Shown: positions 1 through 10,755, numbered from the stretch's first letter. The stretch: DNA of 64,000 nt from an uncultured Faecalibacterium sp. (GCA_902463235.1 CABQER010000003.1:1-64000), one strand, 5' to 3'. Numbers and translations are program-made. Notes: generated by a model from the sequence alone, not told the origin.

Positions 1-21
1 AGAGCGGGGCGGGGTTATACC

Positions 22-55
22 AAAAAAGAGCCGCACCCCTGCGGGCGCGGCTCTT
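22..55 (-). terminator. Rho-independent terminator of gdhA
   Basis: A 9-bp stem (26-34 pairing with 47-55) around a GC-rich loop is followed, in the minus direction, by a run of T residues at 27-22. It sits just past the gdhA stop codon, so it ends the minus-strand gdhA transcript. Confidence 0.85.
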
Positions 56-72
56 GGACGATGCAGTATGAC

Positions 73-1778
<1,706 letters not shown>

Positions 1779-2513
1779 TCAGCGGGCTGCTGTCAGCCAG
1801 TCCAAAAGACCCAATGTGCTGTCCAGATAGGTCTGCGGCACATCAAAATGCGTAGCACCTTCGCGCACGGTCAGCCGGGCGTTGGGGTTTTTGTCTTGCA
1901 GTGCAGCGATGAATTGCTCCGAGGCGTCCGGCTTAACGATGGTGTCGGCACTGCCCACTACTGCCCATACCGGCAGAGACTGCAAAGCGGTGAGATTTCG
2001 TTCGGTAAGCTGAACCGAGCCGGACAGCGGCGCAGCAGCGCAGAAAGCCTCCGGGTGCGCTAATGCCAGTTCCCAGCAGCCGGTGCCGCCCATGCTGTGG
2101 CCTGTCAGCGCGGTGCGGGCAATGGGGTACTGCGCCTTGATGCCGGCCAGCAACTGCAGCAGCTGGGCAGTGCGGTCGCTCCAGCCTTTGCAGTTGGCGG
2201 GCAGCTGCGGCATTACCACATAGGCATCTGGGGCAAGCTGTCCCTCCTGCAAAAAGTGGGGCAGACTTTCTGCCTCCAGCACGGCATTCAGATCGCTGCC
2301 CTTGCCGCTGCCGCCGTGCAGATAAAGCACCAGCGGCTTTGGGGTACCGGTGTTTTGCGGGGTGTAGAGCCAGTAAGAAAGGCCGGTGCCACGGGTGTGG
2401 GCGGTCAGCGCTCCGGCAGGGGAAACGGCAGCGGCATCGCCGCAACCGGCGCAGAGCAGACAAAAAGCGGATGCAGCGGTAAGGCTCAAAAAGCCTCGGC
2501 GGGTCAGTTCCAT
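1779..2513 (-). CDS. Exported alpha/beta hydrolase (esterase-like), Tat/lipoprotein signal
   Basis: A 244-residue secreted or membrane-tethered hydrolase of the phospholipase/carboxylesterase (PHB-depolymerase-like) type. The N-terminus has a twin-arginine-like motif (TRRGFL, residues 4-9), a hydrophobic stretch and a lipobox-like CAGC ending at Cys24, so it may be a Tat-exported lipoprotein. The catalytic domain shows the oxyanion segment YLHGGSG, the nucleophile elbow GHSMGG with Ser140, the acid-loop segment GSADTIVKPD, and a histidine in GATHFDV near the C-terminus. The substrate cannot be told; relatives act on short esters, including feruloyl or acetyl esters of plant polymers. The start ATG follows CAGGAGG. 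It sits alone between gdhA and mrp. A TTGCTT-18-TAGGAT promoter lies upstream. Confidence 0.8.
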   Translation of the reverse strand: MELTRRGFLSLTAASAFCLLCAGCGDAAAVSPAGALTAHTRGTGLSYWLYTPQNTGTPKPLVLYLHGGSGKGSDLNAVLEAESLPHFLQEGQLAPDAYVVMPQLPANCKGWSDRTAQLLQLLAGIKAQYPIARTALTGHSMGGTGCWELALAHPEAFCAAAPLSGSVQLTERNLTALQSLPVWAVVGSADTIVKPDASEQFIAALQDKNPNARLTVREGATHFDVPQTYLDSTLGLLDWLTAAR

Positions 2514-2594
2514 AGCAGCCTCCTGAAATTCAGATGAAATATTTCTGTTTATATCCTAACACGGAATATGGGCAGAAAGCAACTATGAAACTGT

Positions 2595-2627
2595 AAAAAA
2601 GCTGCCGCACAGCAATTGTGCGGCAGC
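2595..2627 (-). terminator. Terminator of the mrp gene
   Basis: A perfect 10-bp stem (2601-2610 with 2618-2627) is followed in the minus direction by six T residues (2600-2595). It is placed immediately after the stop of the minus-strand Mrp-family gene and upstream of the hydrolase promoter. Confidence 0.85.
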
Positions 2628-2639
2628 CAGAGAGCCGAA

Positions 2640-3470
2640 TCATTTCAGCAGCTTTTCGCAGGCGTCTGCTGCGCCTTCCAAGAATTCGCCGCCGTAGGTC
2701 TCGATCATACCGGCGTCGGAAAGTTCCGCCAGCTTGGGGTCGATGGGGCACTTGGCCAGCACGGGCAGATGATGCTTTGCGGCCACCTCGTCCACATGGC
2801 TGTTGCCGAACACATTGATGTGCTTGCCGCAGTCCGGGCAGACGATGTAACTCATGTTCTCCACGATGCCCAGCATAGGCACCTTCATCATCTCGGCCAT
2901 GTTCACGGCCTTTGCCACGATCATGCTTACCAGCTCCTGCGGGCTTGCCACCACAACGATGCCGTCCACCGGCAGGCTCTGGAACACGGTCAGGGGCACA
3001 TCACCGGTGCCCGGGGGCATATCCACGAACAGGAAATCCACGTCCTTCCAGACCACATCGGTCCAGAACTGCTTGACCGCACCGGCAATGACCGGGCCGC
3101 GCCACACAACGGGGTCTTCCTCGTTCTCCACCAGCAGGTTGATGCTCATTACATCAATGCCCATGCGGCTCTGGATAGGCCAGCAGCCCTTGTCGTCCGC
3201 CATGGCACGGCCATGAATGCCGAACAGCTTGGGGATGGACGGGCCGGTGATATCGGCATCCAGAATGCCGCAGTGGTAGCCGCGGCGGGCCATGGCACAG
3301 GCCAGCAGGGCGCTGGTCATGCTCTTGCCCACGCCGCCCTTGCCGGAAACAACGCCGATGACCTTTTTTACACTGCTGTTGGGGTTGGGGGCATCGTGCT
3401 GCGGAGCGGCATCGCGGGAAGAACAGGCTGCACTGCAATTAGAGCAGTCATGGGTACATTCTTCGCTCAT
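2640..3470 (-). CDS. mrp: Mrp/NBP35-family Fe-S cluster carrier ATPase
   Basis: A 276-residue P-loop ATPase of the Mrp/ApbC/NBP35 family, which binds a labile 4Fe-4S cluster and delivers it to apo-proteins in the cytoplasm. The deviant Walker A GKGGVGKS lies near residue 44, followed by DADITGPS (switch region) and the Walker B-like segment FLFVDMPPGTGD. The C-terminal CPDCGK pair is the conserved CxxC that bridges the cluster in the dimer. The first 20 residues hold a separate Cys cluster (C-x3-C-x2-C-x3-C), like the N-terminal cluster site of eukaryotic NBP35 and some clostridial Mrp proteins. The promoter upstream is TTGTTT-17-TATAGT with an extended TGG; a terminator follows. Confidence 0.93.
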   Translation of the reverse strand: MSEECTHDCSNCSAACSSRDAAPQHDAPNPNSSVKKVIGVVSGKGGVGKSMTSALLACAMARRGYHCGILDADITGPSIPKLFGIHGRAMADDKGCWPIQSRMGIDVMSINLLVENEEDPVVWRGPVIAGAVKQFWTDVVWKDVDFLFVDMPPGTGDVPLTVFQSLPVDGIVVVASPQELVSMIVAKAVNMAEMMKVPMLGIVENMSYIVCPDCGKHINVFGNSHVDEVAAKHHLPVLAKCPIDPKLAELSDAGMIETYGGEFLEGAADACEKLLK

Positions 3471-3567
3471 TCTCTTTGTCGCGCACGGCAGGGGCAGGAC
3501 CCGGGCGGTGCGCTTCCTCCTTGCTCAAAATACAGGCGGGGGCTTGCGCCCTGCCTGACCACTGTTA

Positions 3568-3596
3568 ACTATACCATAAAAAGTGCGCAGAAACAA
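3568..3596 (-). promoter_or_regulatory. Promoter of mrp
   Basis: On the minus strand: TTGTTT (3596-3591), 17-bp spacer ending in ATGG, TATAGT (3573-3568). The TG one base before the -10 makes it an extended -10 promoter. It lies in the divergent gap between mrp and the flippase gene. Confidence 0.6.
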
Positions 3597-3678
3597 CCCA
3601 TAGCGCCGCTCATGTTTTGCAAAGCCGCCGCATAGGCTGAACCGTGAACGCCCGTTCCGGGGCAGGGGGAGGTGCAGG

Positions 3679-5244
3679 GTGCGGCAGAACTACTTTAAAA
3701 ATGCGGCGCTGCTTACCGGCTCGGACGTGGTGCTGCGGCTGGCAGGCATGGGGCTGCGCATCTGGCTGGCAAACGCCTTGGGCGGGGCTGGCATGGGATT
3801 ATACCAGCTGGTGCTGGCGGTGTACGGGCTGTTCGTCACGCTGGCCACGGCAGGCATCTCGGTGGCCGCTACCCGGCTGCTGACCGAGGAGCTCAGCCGG
3901 GACAAGGCCGCTGCGCGCGGGATGCTGGTGCGGCTGGTGCTGGCAGGGCTTGGACTGGGCGGGCTTGCCATGGCCGCTCAGCTTGCCACCGCAGGCCTTG
4001 CGGCAAAATGGTGGCTGGGGGATGTCCGCGCCGCTGCCGCGCTGCGCACCTCGGCGCTGGGACTGCCGTGGATGGCGATCTCTGCGGTGCTGCGCGGCTT
4101 TTTTCTGGCGCGGCGGCGGGTAGAGCCCAACGTGCTCAGCCAGCTGGCAGAGCAGACGGTGCGCATTGCCGCCGTGGTGTGGGCGCTATCCCGCACGCAG
4201 GGCTGGCCGGACGGCAGCCGCTGCGCACTGGTACTGGCGGCTACCGCCCTGAGCGAGGCCGTATCCACCGCCCTGATGGCGCTGTTTTACCGGCGGGAGG
4301 CGGCACGCTGCTTCGGCAGCACAGCGCCGCGCCCGCCAAGGGAGGCGTCCCGGCGGCTGTGGGACATCCTTTGGCCGGTGGAGGGCGGCAGGGCGCTTTC
4401 CAGCGCGCTGCACACCGCCGAGAATATGCTGGTGCCCGCCTGCCTTGCGGTATATCTGGCGGCTTCCGGCGGGCGCACCGCCGCGCTGGAGCAGTACGGC
4501 ACCTTAAAGGGCATGGCGCTGCCGCTGCTCAATTTTCCCTTCGGGCTGCTGGGCAGTCTGGCGGTTTTGCTGATGCCGGAGATCACGCAGGCGCATATCG
4601 AGGGACAGACCGCCCGGCTGAACGCCCTGCTGGACCGGATGCTGCGGCTCACGGGGTACTTCTCTGCGCTGGCGGGTACGCTGTTCTGGGTGTGGGGCAG
4701 GCCGCTGGCGCAGCTGCTCTACCATAGCCCGGAGGCCGGGTTCTATCTGGAAACGCTTGCCCCGGCCATGCCGCTGATGTACTTGGAAAGCATGGTGGAC
4801 GGTGCCATGAAGGGCATCGGGGAGCAGAAGGCCGCCTTCCGGTACAGCGTGTGGGACGCCGTGCTGCGCATTGGCGGGGTGGCGGTGCTGCTGCCCCGGT
4901 ACGGGATGCGGGGCTTTCTGGCGGTGATCTTACTTTCCAGCCTGTACACCTGCGCAGCCAACACCGGGCGGCTGCTGCTTTCCAGCGGCACAGGGCACGC
5001 TTTCCGCCGCTGGCTGGGTGCGCCGCTGCTGGCTGCTGCTGCCGCCGGTGCGGCAGGGCGGAGCGTGCGCCGGGCGCTGGCGGGTTTTCCGGCACAGGGG
5101 CTGTGGGGACAGCTGGCCGTGCTGACGGCGGGCGGCACGGTGACTGCTGCCGTGTTTTTGCTGGCGGCGCTGCCGCTGGGGCTTTGGGAGGAAGTGCGGG
5201 CGGTGCTGCGGCAGGCAAAGACCGGGAAAAACAGGGGAAAGTGA
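3679..5244 (+). CDS. SpoVB-like polysaccharide/lipid-linked sugar flippase (MATE/MOP superfamily)
   Basis: A 521-residue integral membrane protein with 12-14 hydrophobic segments throughout, of the oligosaccharide flippase / stage V sporulation protein B group. Members move lipid-linked glycan precursors across the membrane. The opening, with N-terminal YFKNAALLTGSDVVLR and the GAGMGLYQLV segment, is typical of SpoVB-like proteins in Clostridia. The start is GTG at 3679, chosen because GGGGGAGG lies eight to ten bases upstream. The next gene downstream is a nucleotide-sugar dehydratase with its own promoter, so a shared role in an envelope glycan is plausible. A sporulation role is not implied by similarity alone. 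Confidence 0.85.
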   Translation: MRQNYFKNAALLTGSDVVLRLAGMGLRIWLANALGGAGMGLYQLVLAVYGLFVTLATAGISVAATRLLTEELSRDKAAARGMLVRLVLAGLGLGGLAMAAQLATAGLAAKWWLGDVRAAAALRTSALGLPWMAISAVLRGFFLARRRVEPNVLSQLAEQTVRIAAVVWALSRTQGWPDGSRCALVLAATALSEAVSTALMALFYRREAARCFGSTAPRPPREASRRLWDILWPVEGGRALSSALHTAENMLVPACLAVYLAASGGRTAALEQYGTLKGMALPLLNFPFGLLGSLAVLLMPEITQAHIEGQTARLNALLDRMLRLTGYFSALAGTLFWVWGRPLAQLLYHSPEAGFYLETLAPAMPLMYLESMVDGAMKGIGEQKAAFRYSVWDAVLRIGGVAVLLPRYGMRGFLAVILLSSLYTCAANTGRLLLSSGTGHAFRRWLGAPLLAAAAAGAAGRSVRRALAGFPAQGLWGQLAVLTAGGTVTAAVFLLAALPLGLWEEVRAVLRQAKTGKNRGK

Positions 5245-5261
5245 TAAAAACGTAAATTTTC

Positions 5262-5290
5262 TGGACACAGGCGGGGATTGTGAGTATAAT
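5262..5290 (+). promoter_or_regulatory. Promoter of the nucleotide-sugar dehydratase gene
   Basis: TGGACA (5262-5267), 17-bp spacer, TATAAT (5285-5290). The start site near 5297 leaves a leader of about 95 nt before the GTG start at 5394. The leader contains a weak hairpin based on AGCGC/GCGCT around 5343-5370. Confidence 0.65.
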
Positions 5291-5393
5291 ACAAACGTGT
5301 AGCTGTATCCTTCTGGCACAGCCGGGGAACACTGCCGAAAAAGCAGCGCAAGGGGCAAACCTTTGGCGCTGAGAGGAAAAAAGAGGATCGTAA

Positions 5394-7292
5394 GTGAAAG
5401 ATAGAACCAAGAATACCCCGCAGGTGCTGCTGCGCCGTGCGCTGCTGGTGCTGCTGGATGCAGCCATTGTGGCATTCAGCTTTTATTTTGCCCTGCTGCT
5501 GCGGGCAGACGGTGCCGTAGAGGCCGTGTGGTGGCCCCACAACCGCGCCTTGCTGTACGAAAACCTGCCGTGGATCGTGGCGGTGTATATCGTCTGCTTT
5601 CTGGCGGGCGGGCTGTACTCGGTGCTGTGGAAGTACGCCGGCGAGCGGGACCTGATCCGCCTTGCCGGTATGATCGCCGTGCCTACCGCCGTGGTGTATG
5701 TGGTGAACCGCTGCCTTATCCACGGTGTGCTGTTCAATTCCGCAAACTGCATGGCCTCGGTGCTCATCTTTTTGTTCGTCGGCGGCAGCCGCTTGGCATG
5801 GCGGCTGTTTTTGAACCACCCGCTGGGCGAGCGGCTGCGCAAAGTGCCCGCCAAGGACCCCAACCGCCCGGTGATGATCGTGGGCGCGGGCGAAGCCGGT
5901 GCGTGGGCCATCAACGTGTGCAAATCCAACAAGGAATACGGTCACGCCGTGGTTGCGGTGGACGATGACCCCGCAAAGCTGAACCAGACCATCCACGGCG
6001 TACCGGTCAAGGGCACGCTGGAGGATATCCCGGAGCTGTGCAATCGCTACGGCATCCACAGCATCATCATTGCCATCCCTACCTTAAAAGGCAGCAAGCT
6101 GAGCCACGTCATCGACCTGTGCGTCAGCACTCACCGCGCGGTACAGGTGCTCAGCGACCCGCAGCTGGTGGGCAGCGGTGCACCCCAGCAGGAGGTGTTC
6201 CGCGAGCTGAACCCCGCCGACTTCCTCTCCCGTGAGGAGGTCACGCTGGATACCGACAAAATTTCCGGCTACCTTACCGGCAAAACGGTGCTGGTAACGG
6301 GAGGCGGCGGCTCCATCGGCAGTGAGCTGTGCCGTCAGGTCATGCGCTTCAAGCCCGGCAAGCTGCTCATCTTTGATATCTACGAAAACTGCGCCTACGA
6401 GCTGCTGATGGAATTGCAGCAGAAGTACGGCCGCGATATCCCGGTCACGGTACTGATCGGCTCTATCCGGGATAAAAAGCGTCTGGACGAGGTTTTTGAT
6501 ACCTATCACCCCACGGTGGTGTTCCATGCGGCGGCGCACAAGCACGTTCCGCTGATGGAGGTAAGCCCCGCCGAAGCCGTAAAGAACAACGTGCTGGGCA
6601 CCAAAAATCTGCTGGTCAGCGCCAGCGAGCACGGGGTGGAGCGCTTTGTGCAGCTTTCCACCGATAAGGCCGTGAATCCCACCAGCGTCATGGGCTGCAC
6701 CAAGCGCATCTGCGAGATGCTCATCCAGACCTTTGCGGGCAATACGGACATGAAGTGTGTGGCGGTGCGGTTCGGCAACGTGCTGGGCAGCCACGGCAGC
6801 GTCATTCCGCTGTTTGAAGCCCAGATCAAAAAGGGCGGGCCGGTCACCCTGACCGACCCCAACATCGTGCGCTACTTTATGACCATCCCGGAAGCCGCCC
6901 AGCTGGTGCTGCAGGCGGGCGCATTGGCAGAGAGCGGCAACATCTATGTGCTGGACATGGGCGAGCCGGTGCGTATTATGGATCTTGCCAAGCAGCTCAT
7001 CCGCTTTTACGGCTACGAGCCGGGCGTGAATATGGAGATCAAGATCGTGGGTCTGCGCCCCGGCGAAAAGCTTTACGAAGAGCTGATGATGGACGAGGAG
7101 CAGGACAAGATGCGCCGCACCCAGCACAACAAGATCTTTGTGGCAAGCCCCCGCACCATTGATCTGGCCGAGTTCTACGGGCAGCTGCAGGCGCTGGAAG
7201 CCGCTGCCGCCCACAACGATGAGGGCGTGGTGCGCCAGCTGGCGGCTATGATCCCCACCTTTACCCCCACCCGGGAGAACCTGAAACTGTAA
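5394..7292 (+). CDS. Membrane-bound nucleotide-sugar 4,6-dehydratase/epimerase (CapD/PglF/FlaA1 family)
   Basis: A 632-residue polysaccharide-biosynthesis enzyme. About four transmembrane helices occupy residues 10-140. A CoA-binding-like Rossmann domain follows (MIVGAGEAGAW, about residue 165), then an extended SDR domain starting at VLVTGGGGSIGSE (about residue 300). The catalytic region has STDKAVNPTSVMGCTKR, in which Met replaces the usual SDR Tyr, as in the PglF/WbpM class of UDP-GlcNAc 4,6-dehydratases. The expected product is a UDP-4-keto-6-deoxy sugar for capsule, teichoic-acid-like or glycoprotein glycans. The GTG start follows AGAGGA. The diaminopimelate decarboxylase gene lies 84 bp downstream with no clear promoter between. 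Confidence 0.92.
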   Translation: MKDRTKNTPQVLLRRALLVLLDAAIVAFSFYFALLLRADGAVEAVWWPHNRALLYENLPWIVAVYIVCFLAGGLYSVLWKYAGERDLIRLAGMIAVPTAVVYVVNRCLIHGVLFNSANCMASVLIFLFVGGSRLAWRLFLNHPLGERLRKVPAKDPNRPVMIVGAGEAGAWAINVCKSNKEYGHAVVAVDDDPAKLNQTIHGVPVKGTLEDIPELCNRYGIHSIIIAIPTLKGSKLSHVIDLCVSTHRAVQVLSDPQLVGSGAPQQEVFRELNPADFLSREEVTLDTDKISGYLTGKTVLVTGGGGSIGSELCRQVMRFKPGKLLIFDIYENCAYELLMELQQKYGRDIPVTVLIGSIRDKKRLDEVFDTYHPTVVFHAAAHKHVPLMEVSPAEAVKNNVLGTKNLLVSASEHGVERFVQLSTDKAVNPTSVMGCTKRICEMLIQTFAGNTDMKCVAVRFGNVLGSHGSVIPLFEAQIKKGGPVTLTDPNIVRYFMTIPEAAQLVLQAGALAESGNIYVLDMGEPVRIMDLAKQLIRFYGYEPGVNMEIKIVGLRPGEKLYEELMMDEEQDKMRRTQHNKIFVASPRTIDLAEFYGQLQALEAAAAHNDEGVVRQLAAMIPTFTPTRENLKL

Positions 7293-7376
7293 CAGCTTGA
7301 ACTGCGGCACTGGGCCGCATGGAATAGACCGCAGACCGGAACATGCCGGGCTGCGCAAAACGAGAGGGATGTTATT

Positions 7377-8663
7377 ATGGAAAAGAAACCGTTTCTGACC
7401 GAGGCGATGGCACAGCAGATCATCGAAGATGTGCCCACGCCGTTCCACGTCTACGACGAAAAGGGCATCCGGGAGAATGTCCGCCGCATCAATAAGGCCT
7501 TTAGCTGGAACAAGGGCTTCAAGGAGTATTTTGCGGTCAAGGCACTGCCGAACCCCGTTATCCTGCAGATCCTCAAGGAGGAGGGCTGCGGCGTGGACTG
7601 CTCCTCCCTGACCGAGCTGATGCTCAGCGAGGCTTGCGGCTTTACCGGCCACGATATCATGTTCTCCTCCAACCAGACCCCTGTGGAGGATATGCAGAAG
7701 GCCTACGAGCTGGGCGCCTACATCAATCTGGACGACGCCACCATGGTGGAGTTTCTGGAGCGGGTGGCCGGTGTGCCGCAGGAGATCTTCTGCCGCTATA
7801 ACCCCGGCGGAACCTTCCAGCTGGGCGAGAGCGAAGAGGGTTTTCAGGTCATGGACAAGCCCGGTGATGCCAAGTACGGCATGACCGAGCAGCAGATGAT
7901 CGACAGCTACAAAAAGCTGATGCAGAAGGGCGCAAAGCAGTTCGGCATCCATGCGTTCCTTGCCTCCAACACCATCTCGGACGCCTACTACCCGGAGCTG
8001 GCAGCCATCCTGTTCCGTTTGGCTGTCCGGGTGCAGCAGGCTACCGGTGCGCATATCAGCTACATCAACCTGTCCGGCGGCGTGGGCATCCCGTACCGCC
8101 CGGAGCAGACCGAGAACGACATCATGGCCATTGGCGAAGGTGTGCGCAAAAAGTTTGAGGAGATCCTTGTGCCCGCAGGTATGGGCGATGTGGCCATCTT
8201 CAGCGAGATGGGCCGCTTTACCACCGGCCCCTACGGCGCACTGGTGTCCACCGTCATCCACGAAAAGCACATCTATAAGGAGTACATCGGTCTGGACGCC
8301 TGCGCCGCAAACCTGATGCGCCCCGCCATGTACGGCGCTTACCACCACATCACCGTGCTGGGCAAGGAGAACGAGCCCTGCGACCACAAGTACGACGTGG
8401 TGGGCGGCCTGTGCGAGAACAACGACAAGTTTGCCATCGACCGGATGCTGCCCAAGATCGACATCGGGGATATCCTTTACATCCACGATACCGGTGCCCA
8501 CGGCTCGGCTATGGGCTACAACTACAACGGTAAGCTGCACTGCGCCGAGGTGCTGCTGTGCGAGGATGGCTCTCACCGGCTGATCCGCCGCGCCCAGACC
8601 CCCCGCGATTACTTTGCAACGCTGGACTTTTTGCCCTTTATGAAGCCCCTGTTTGAGGACTGA
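7377..8663 (+). CDS. lysA: Diaminopimelate decarboxylase
   Basis: A 428-residue PLP-dependent fold-III decarboxylase that converts meso-diaminopimelate to lysine and CO2. The PLP lysine is in FAVKALPNP (Lys55). Further family marks are NLSGGVGIPY (phosphate-binding glycine loop), EMGRFTTGPYGAL, and near the C-terminus GGLCENNDKFA and DTGAHGSAMGYNYNG, which carry the second-subunit active-site residues. It belongs to the longer LysA branch found in Bacteroidetes and some Clostridia; a related fold-III decarboxylase specificity cannot be fully excluded. The ATG follows GAGAGGG. Confidence 0.88.
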   Translation: MEKKPFLTEAMAQQIIEDVPTPFHVYDEKGIRENVRRINKAFSWNKGFKEYFAVKALPNPVILQILKEEGCGVDCSSLTELMLSEACGFTGHDIMFSSNQTPVEDMQKAYELGAYINLDDATMVEFLERVAGVPQEIFCRYNPGGTFQLGESEEGFQVMDKPGDAKYGMTEQQMIDSYKKLMQKGAKQFGIHAFLASNTISDAYYPELAAILFRLAVRVQQATGAHISYINLSGGVGIPYRPEQTENDIMAIGEGVRKKFEEILVPAGMGDVAIFSEMGRFTTGPYGALVSTVIHEKHIYKEYIGLDACAANLMRPAMYGAYHHITVLGKENEPCDHKYDVVGGLCENNDKFAIDRMLPKIDIGDILYIHDTGAHGSAMGYNYNGKLHCAEVLLCEDGSHRLIRRAQTPRDYFATLDFLPFMKPLFED

Positions 8664-8688
8664 TTCTGATAAAAACGAGGTATGACCC

Positions 8689-9090
8689 ATGTTTTTTGGT
8701 TTTCAGCTTACCCTTGGCCTGATGATGGCCTTTTACGGTTTTTCGGTGATGAAAAATCCCCGCGTGTGGGGCGATCAGGGGCGCAGGGCGGTCAAGGCCG
8801 AAAACTTTGAGGAATACTGCCGCCAGAACGGCCAGTTCTTTTTAAAGGCAGGCTGCATTGTGGCGGTGATCGGTGCACTGGATGCCCTGATCACGCTGGA
8901 TGCCCTGCTGTACGCTCTGCTGTACATTTTTGGCTTGGCTTTCGCCTTTTACCCCCTTACCCGCTGGTGCAAGCAGAACGAGGGCTTCTCCTGGCCGTGG
9001 CCCCACGTCCAGAGCGAGAAAAAGCGCATCAAGGAACTGCGCCGCGAACAACAGCAGGCACAGGAGAACGAGGAAAAAGGGGAGAAGTGA
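8689..9090 (+). CDS. Small membrane protein of unknown function
   Basis: I do not recognise this 133-residue protein. It has an N-terminal hydrophobic segment (residues 2-18), two more around 55-73 and 76-96, and a highly charged, coiled-coil-prone tail rich in Glu, Gln, Lys and Arg (residues 112-133). This suggests a three-helix membrane protein with a cytoplasmic tail. A good RBS (ACGAGG) precedes the ATG. It starts 25 bp after lysA and ends at a strong terminator, so it is probably the last gene of that transcript. Confidence 0.75.
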   Translation: MFFGFQLTLGLMMAFYGFSVMKNPRVWGDQGRRAVKAENFEEYCRQNGQFFLKAGCIVAVIGALDALITLDALLYALLYIFGLAFAFYPLTRWCKQNEGFSWPWPHVQSEKKRIKELRREQQQAQENEEKGEK

Positions 9091-9122
9091 TCCCCCGGAT
9101 AAAGCATAAATAGCAAAAGAAT

Positions 9123-9166
9123 AGCTCCCGGTCACGCCGCTTAACGTGACCGGGAGCTGTTTTAGT
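9123..9166. terminator. Bidirectional terminator between convergent genes
   Basis: A perfect 14-bp stem (9123-9136 with 9145-9158) is followed on the plus strand by TTTTAGTTT and on the minus strand by a T-containing stretch. It separates the plus-strand membrane protein from the minus-strand SPFH gene. Confidence 0.85.
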
Positions 9167-9189
9167 TTATTGCTTGTGGATAGCGGCGC

Positions 9190-10095
9190 TTACTCGGCGT
9201 CCTTCGGGTCGGTCATCAGCTCCTTGATGCTGGGCACAACGCCGCCCAGATTCTGCAGCTCAGAGGGGATGATGATCTTGGTGGCCTTGCCATTGGCTAC
9301 CTTCGCCAGCGCCTCAAGGCTGCGGATAGCCAGCACCTTGTCGCTGGGCATGGCCTCGTTCAGCAGACGGATGGCATCGGCGTTGGCCTTCTGCACAGCC
9401 AGAATGGCCTGTGCCTCGCCCTCGGCTTCCAGAATGCGCTGCTGCTTCACGGCATCGGCGCGCAGGATGGCGGCTTCCTTTTCGCCCTCGGCGGCAGTGA
9501 TGGCAGCCTGCTTTTCACCATCTGCCTTCAGGATGACGGCGCGCTTCTCACGCTCAGCCTTCATCTGCTTTTCCATGGCTTCCTGAATTTCGCGCGGCGG
9601 GATGATGTTCTTCACCTCCACGCGGTTCACCTTGATGCCCCACTTGTCAGTGGCTTCGTCAAGGATGGCGGTGATCTTGCCGTTGATGACGTCGCGGCTG
9701 GTCAGGGTGTGGTCCAGCTCCATCTCACCGATGATGTTGCGCAGGGTGGTGGCAGAAAGGCTCTCGATGGCGGCAATGGGCTGGTTGACACCGTAGGTGT
9801 ACAGTTTTGCGTCCATGACCTGAAAGAACACCACGGTGTCGATCTGCATGGTCACGTTATCACGGGTGATCACGGGCTGAGGGGGAAAGTCTGCCACCTG
9901 CTCCTTCAGGCTTACCTTTTTGGCAATGCGCTCAATAAAGGGGATCTTGACGTGCAGGCCGGCAGACCATGTATCGGAGTAGCTGCCCAGCCGCTCGATG
10001 ACATATACCTTGGACTGCGGTACGATGACGATGTTGGAAACAATGACCAGCACCAAAACAAAAACAAGCGCAAGGATGACAAAAAACAGGATCAT
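9190..10095 (-). CDS. SPFH/band-7 membrane protein (stomatin/QmcA-like)
   Basis: A 301-residue stomatin-like protein. One N-terminal transmembrane helix (residues 2-22) precedes the SPFH domain (from VIVPQSKVYVIERLG to about residue 190). A long Ala/Glu/Lys-rich coiled coil follows (about 185-245). Such proteins form large membrane-associated rings. The gene is downstream of an nfeD gene on the same strand, 15 bp away; the two families are classical partners. The start ATG follows AAAGGAG. It is distinct from the second SPFH gene at 50.3 kb, which belongs to the YdjI branch. Confidence 0.92.
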   Translation of the reverse strand: MILFFVILALVFVLVLVIVSNIVIVPQSKVYVIERLGSYSDTWSAGLHVKIPFIERIAKKVSLKEQVADFPPQPVITRDNVTMQIDTVVFFQVMDAKLYTYGVNQPIAAIESLSATTLRNIIGEMELDHTLTSRDVINGKITAILDEATDKWGIKVNRVEVKNIIPPREIQEAMEKQMKAEREKRAVILKADGEKQAAITAAEGEKEAAILRADAVKQQRILEAEGEAQAILAVQKANADAIRLLNEAMPSDKVLAIRSLEALAKVANGKATKIIIPSELQNLGGVVPSIKELMTDPKDAE

Positions 10096-10110
10096 AATAC
10101 ATCTCCTTTG

Positions 10111-10572
10111 TCAGGTGGTTGTGTGGCGGTTGCGGCTTTCGGTCAGAACAGGCTCTACGATGAGCAGGGTGCTGTGGATCTCGGTAACGCGGCAGAGCGC
10201 ACCGGGCCCAAGGGTGTCGCCGGGGGTGGCGCAGCGGGCGTTCCAGTCCACGCCGTCCAGCCGCACCCGGCCGGGGACTTCGGCGGTGACAGGGGAAAGC
10301 ACGATGGCTTCCCGTCCCAGATTGCGGTCGCCGTTGGTGGCGGTGTGCTTGAGCCGTAGCTTTGCCGCCAGCGGGCGGAAGGCTGCAAGGCACAGGATGC
10401 TTACCACCAGAAAGACCACCGCCTGCACCCGGAACGACCCGGTGAACACGCAGCACAGCAATGCGGCGGCAGAGCCGATGGCAAACCAGATGGAGGTCAT
10501 ATTAAAGGTACTGGCCTCCAGTGCCAGAAAGCCCACGGCTGCAGCCAGCCAGAGAATAGGGGAGATCTGCAT
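10111..10572 (-). CDS. NfeD-family membrane protein (short form)
   Basis: A 153-residue NfeD-like protein. Two or three hydrophobic segments occupy residues 5-70, followed by a C-terminal OB-fold domain (about 85-145) that contains REAIVLSPVTAEVPGRVRLDG. The N-terminal ClpP-like protease domain of long NfeD proteins is absent, so this is the short form that pairs with SPFH proteins. The start follows a near-perfect AAGGAGGT. The gene directly precedes the SPFH gene in one transcript. Confidence 0.88.
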   Translation of the reverse strand: MQISPILWLAAAVGFLALEASTFNMTSIWFAIGSAAALLCCVFTGSFRVQAVVFLVVSILCLAAFRPLAAKLRLKHTATNGDRNLGREAIVLSPVTAEVPGRVRLDGVDWNARCATPGDTLGPGALCRVTEIHSTLLIVEPVLTESRNRHTTT

Positions 10573-10713
10573 GGTATGTTACCTCCTTATGCTGCTATTA
10601 TACGGCATCCCCTTGGGGGAAGGTCAAGAGCTTTTTACTGGAACGTTGCACAGAAAACAAAATATAGACAAAAATGGAAAAAAAGCCCGTAAATCACTGC
10701 GTCCCACCCTGTG

Positions 10714-10755
10714 AAAAAAGTAAGTCGGGAAGCTCCGCAGAGTTTCTCGACTTAC
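10714..10755 (-). terminator. Terminator of the glgP-amylase transcript
   Basis: A stem of about 13 bp including G-U pairs (10720-10732 with 10743-10755) is followed in the minus direction by six T residues (10719-10714). It lies about 80 bp beyond the stop of the alpha-glucanase gene. Confidence 0.8.
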
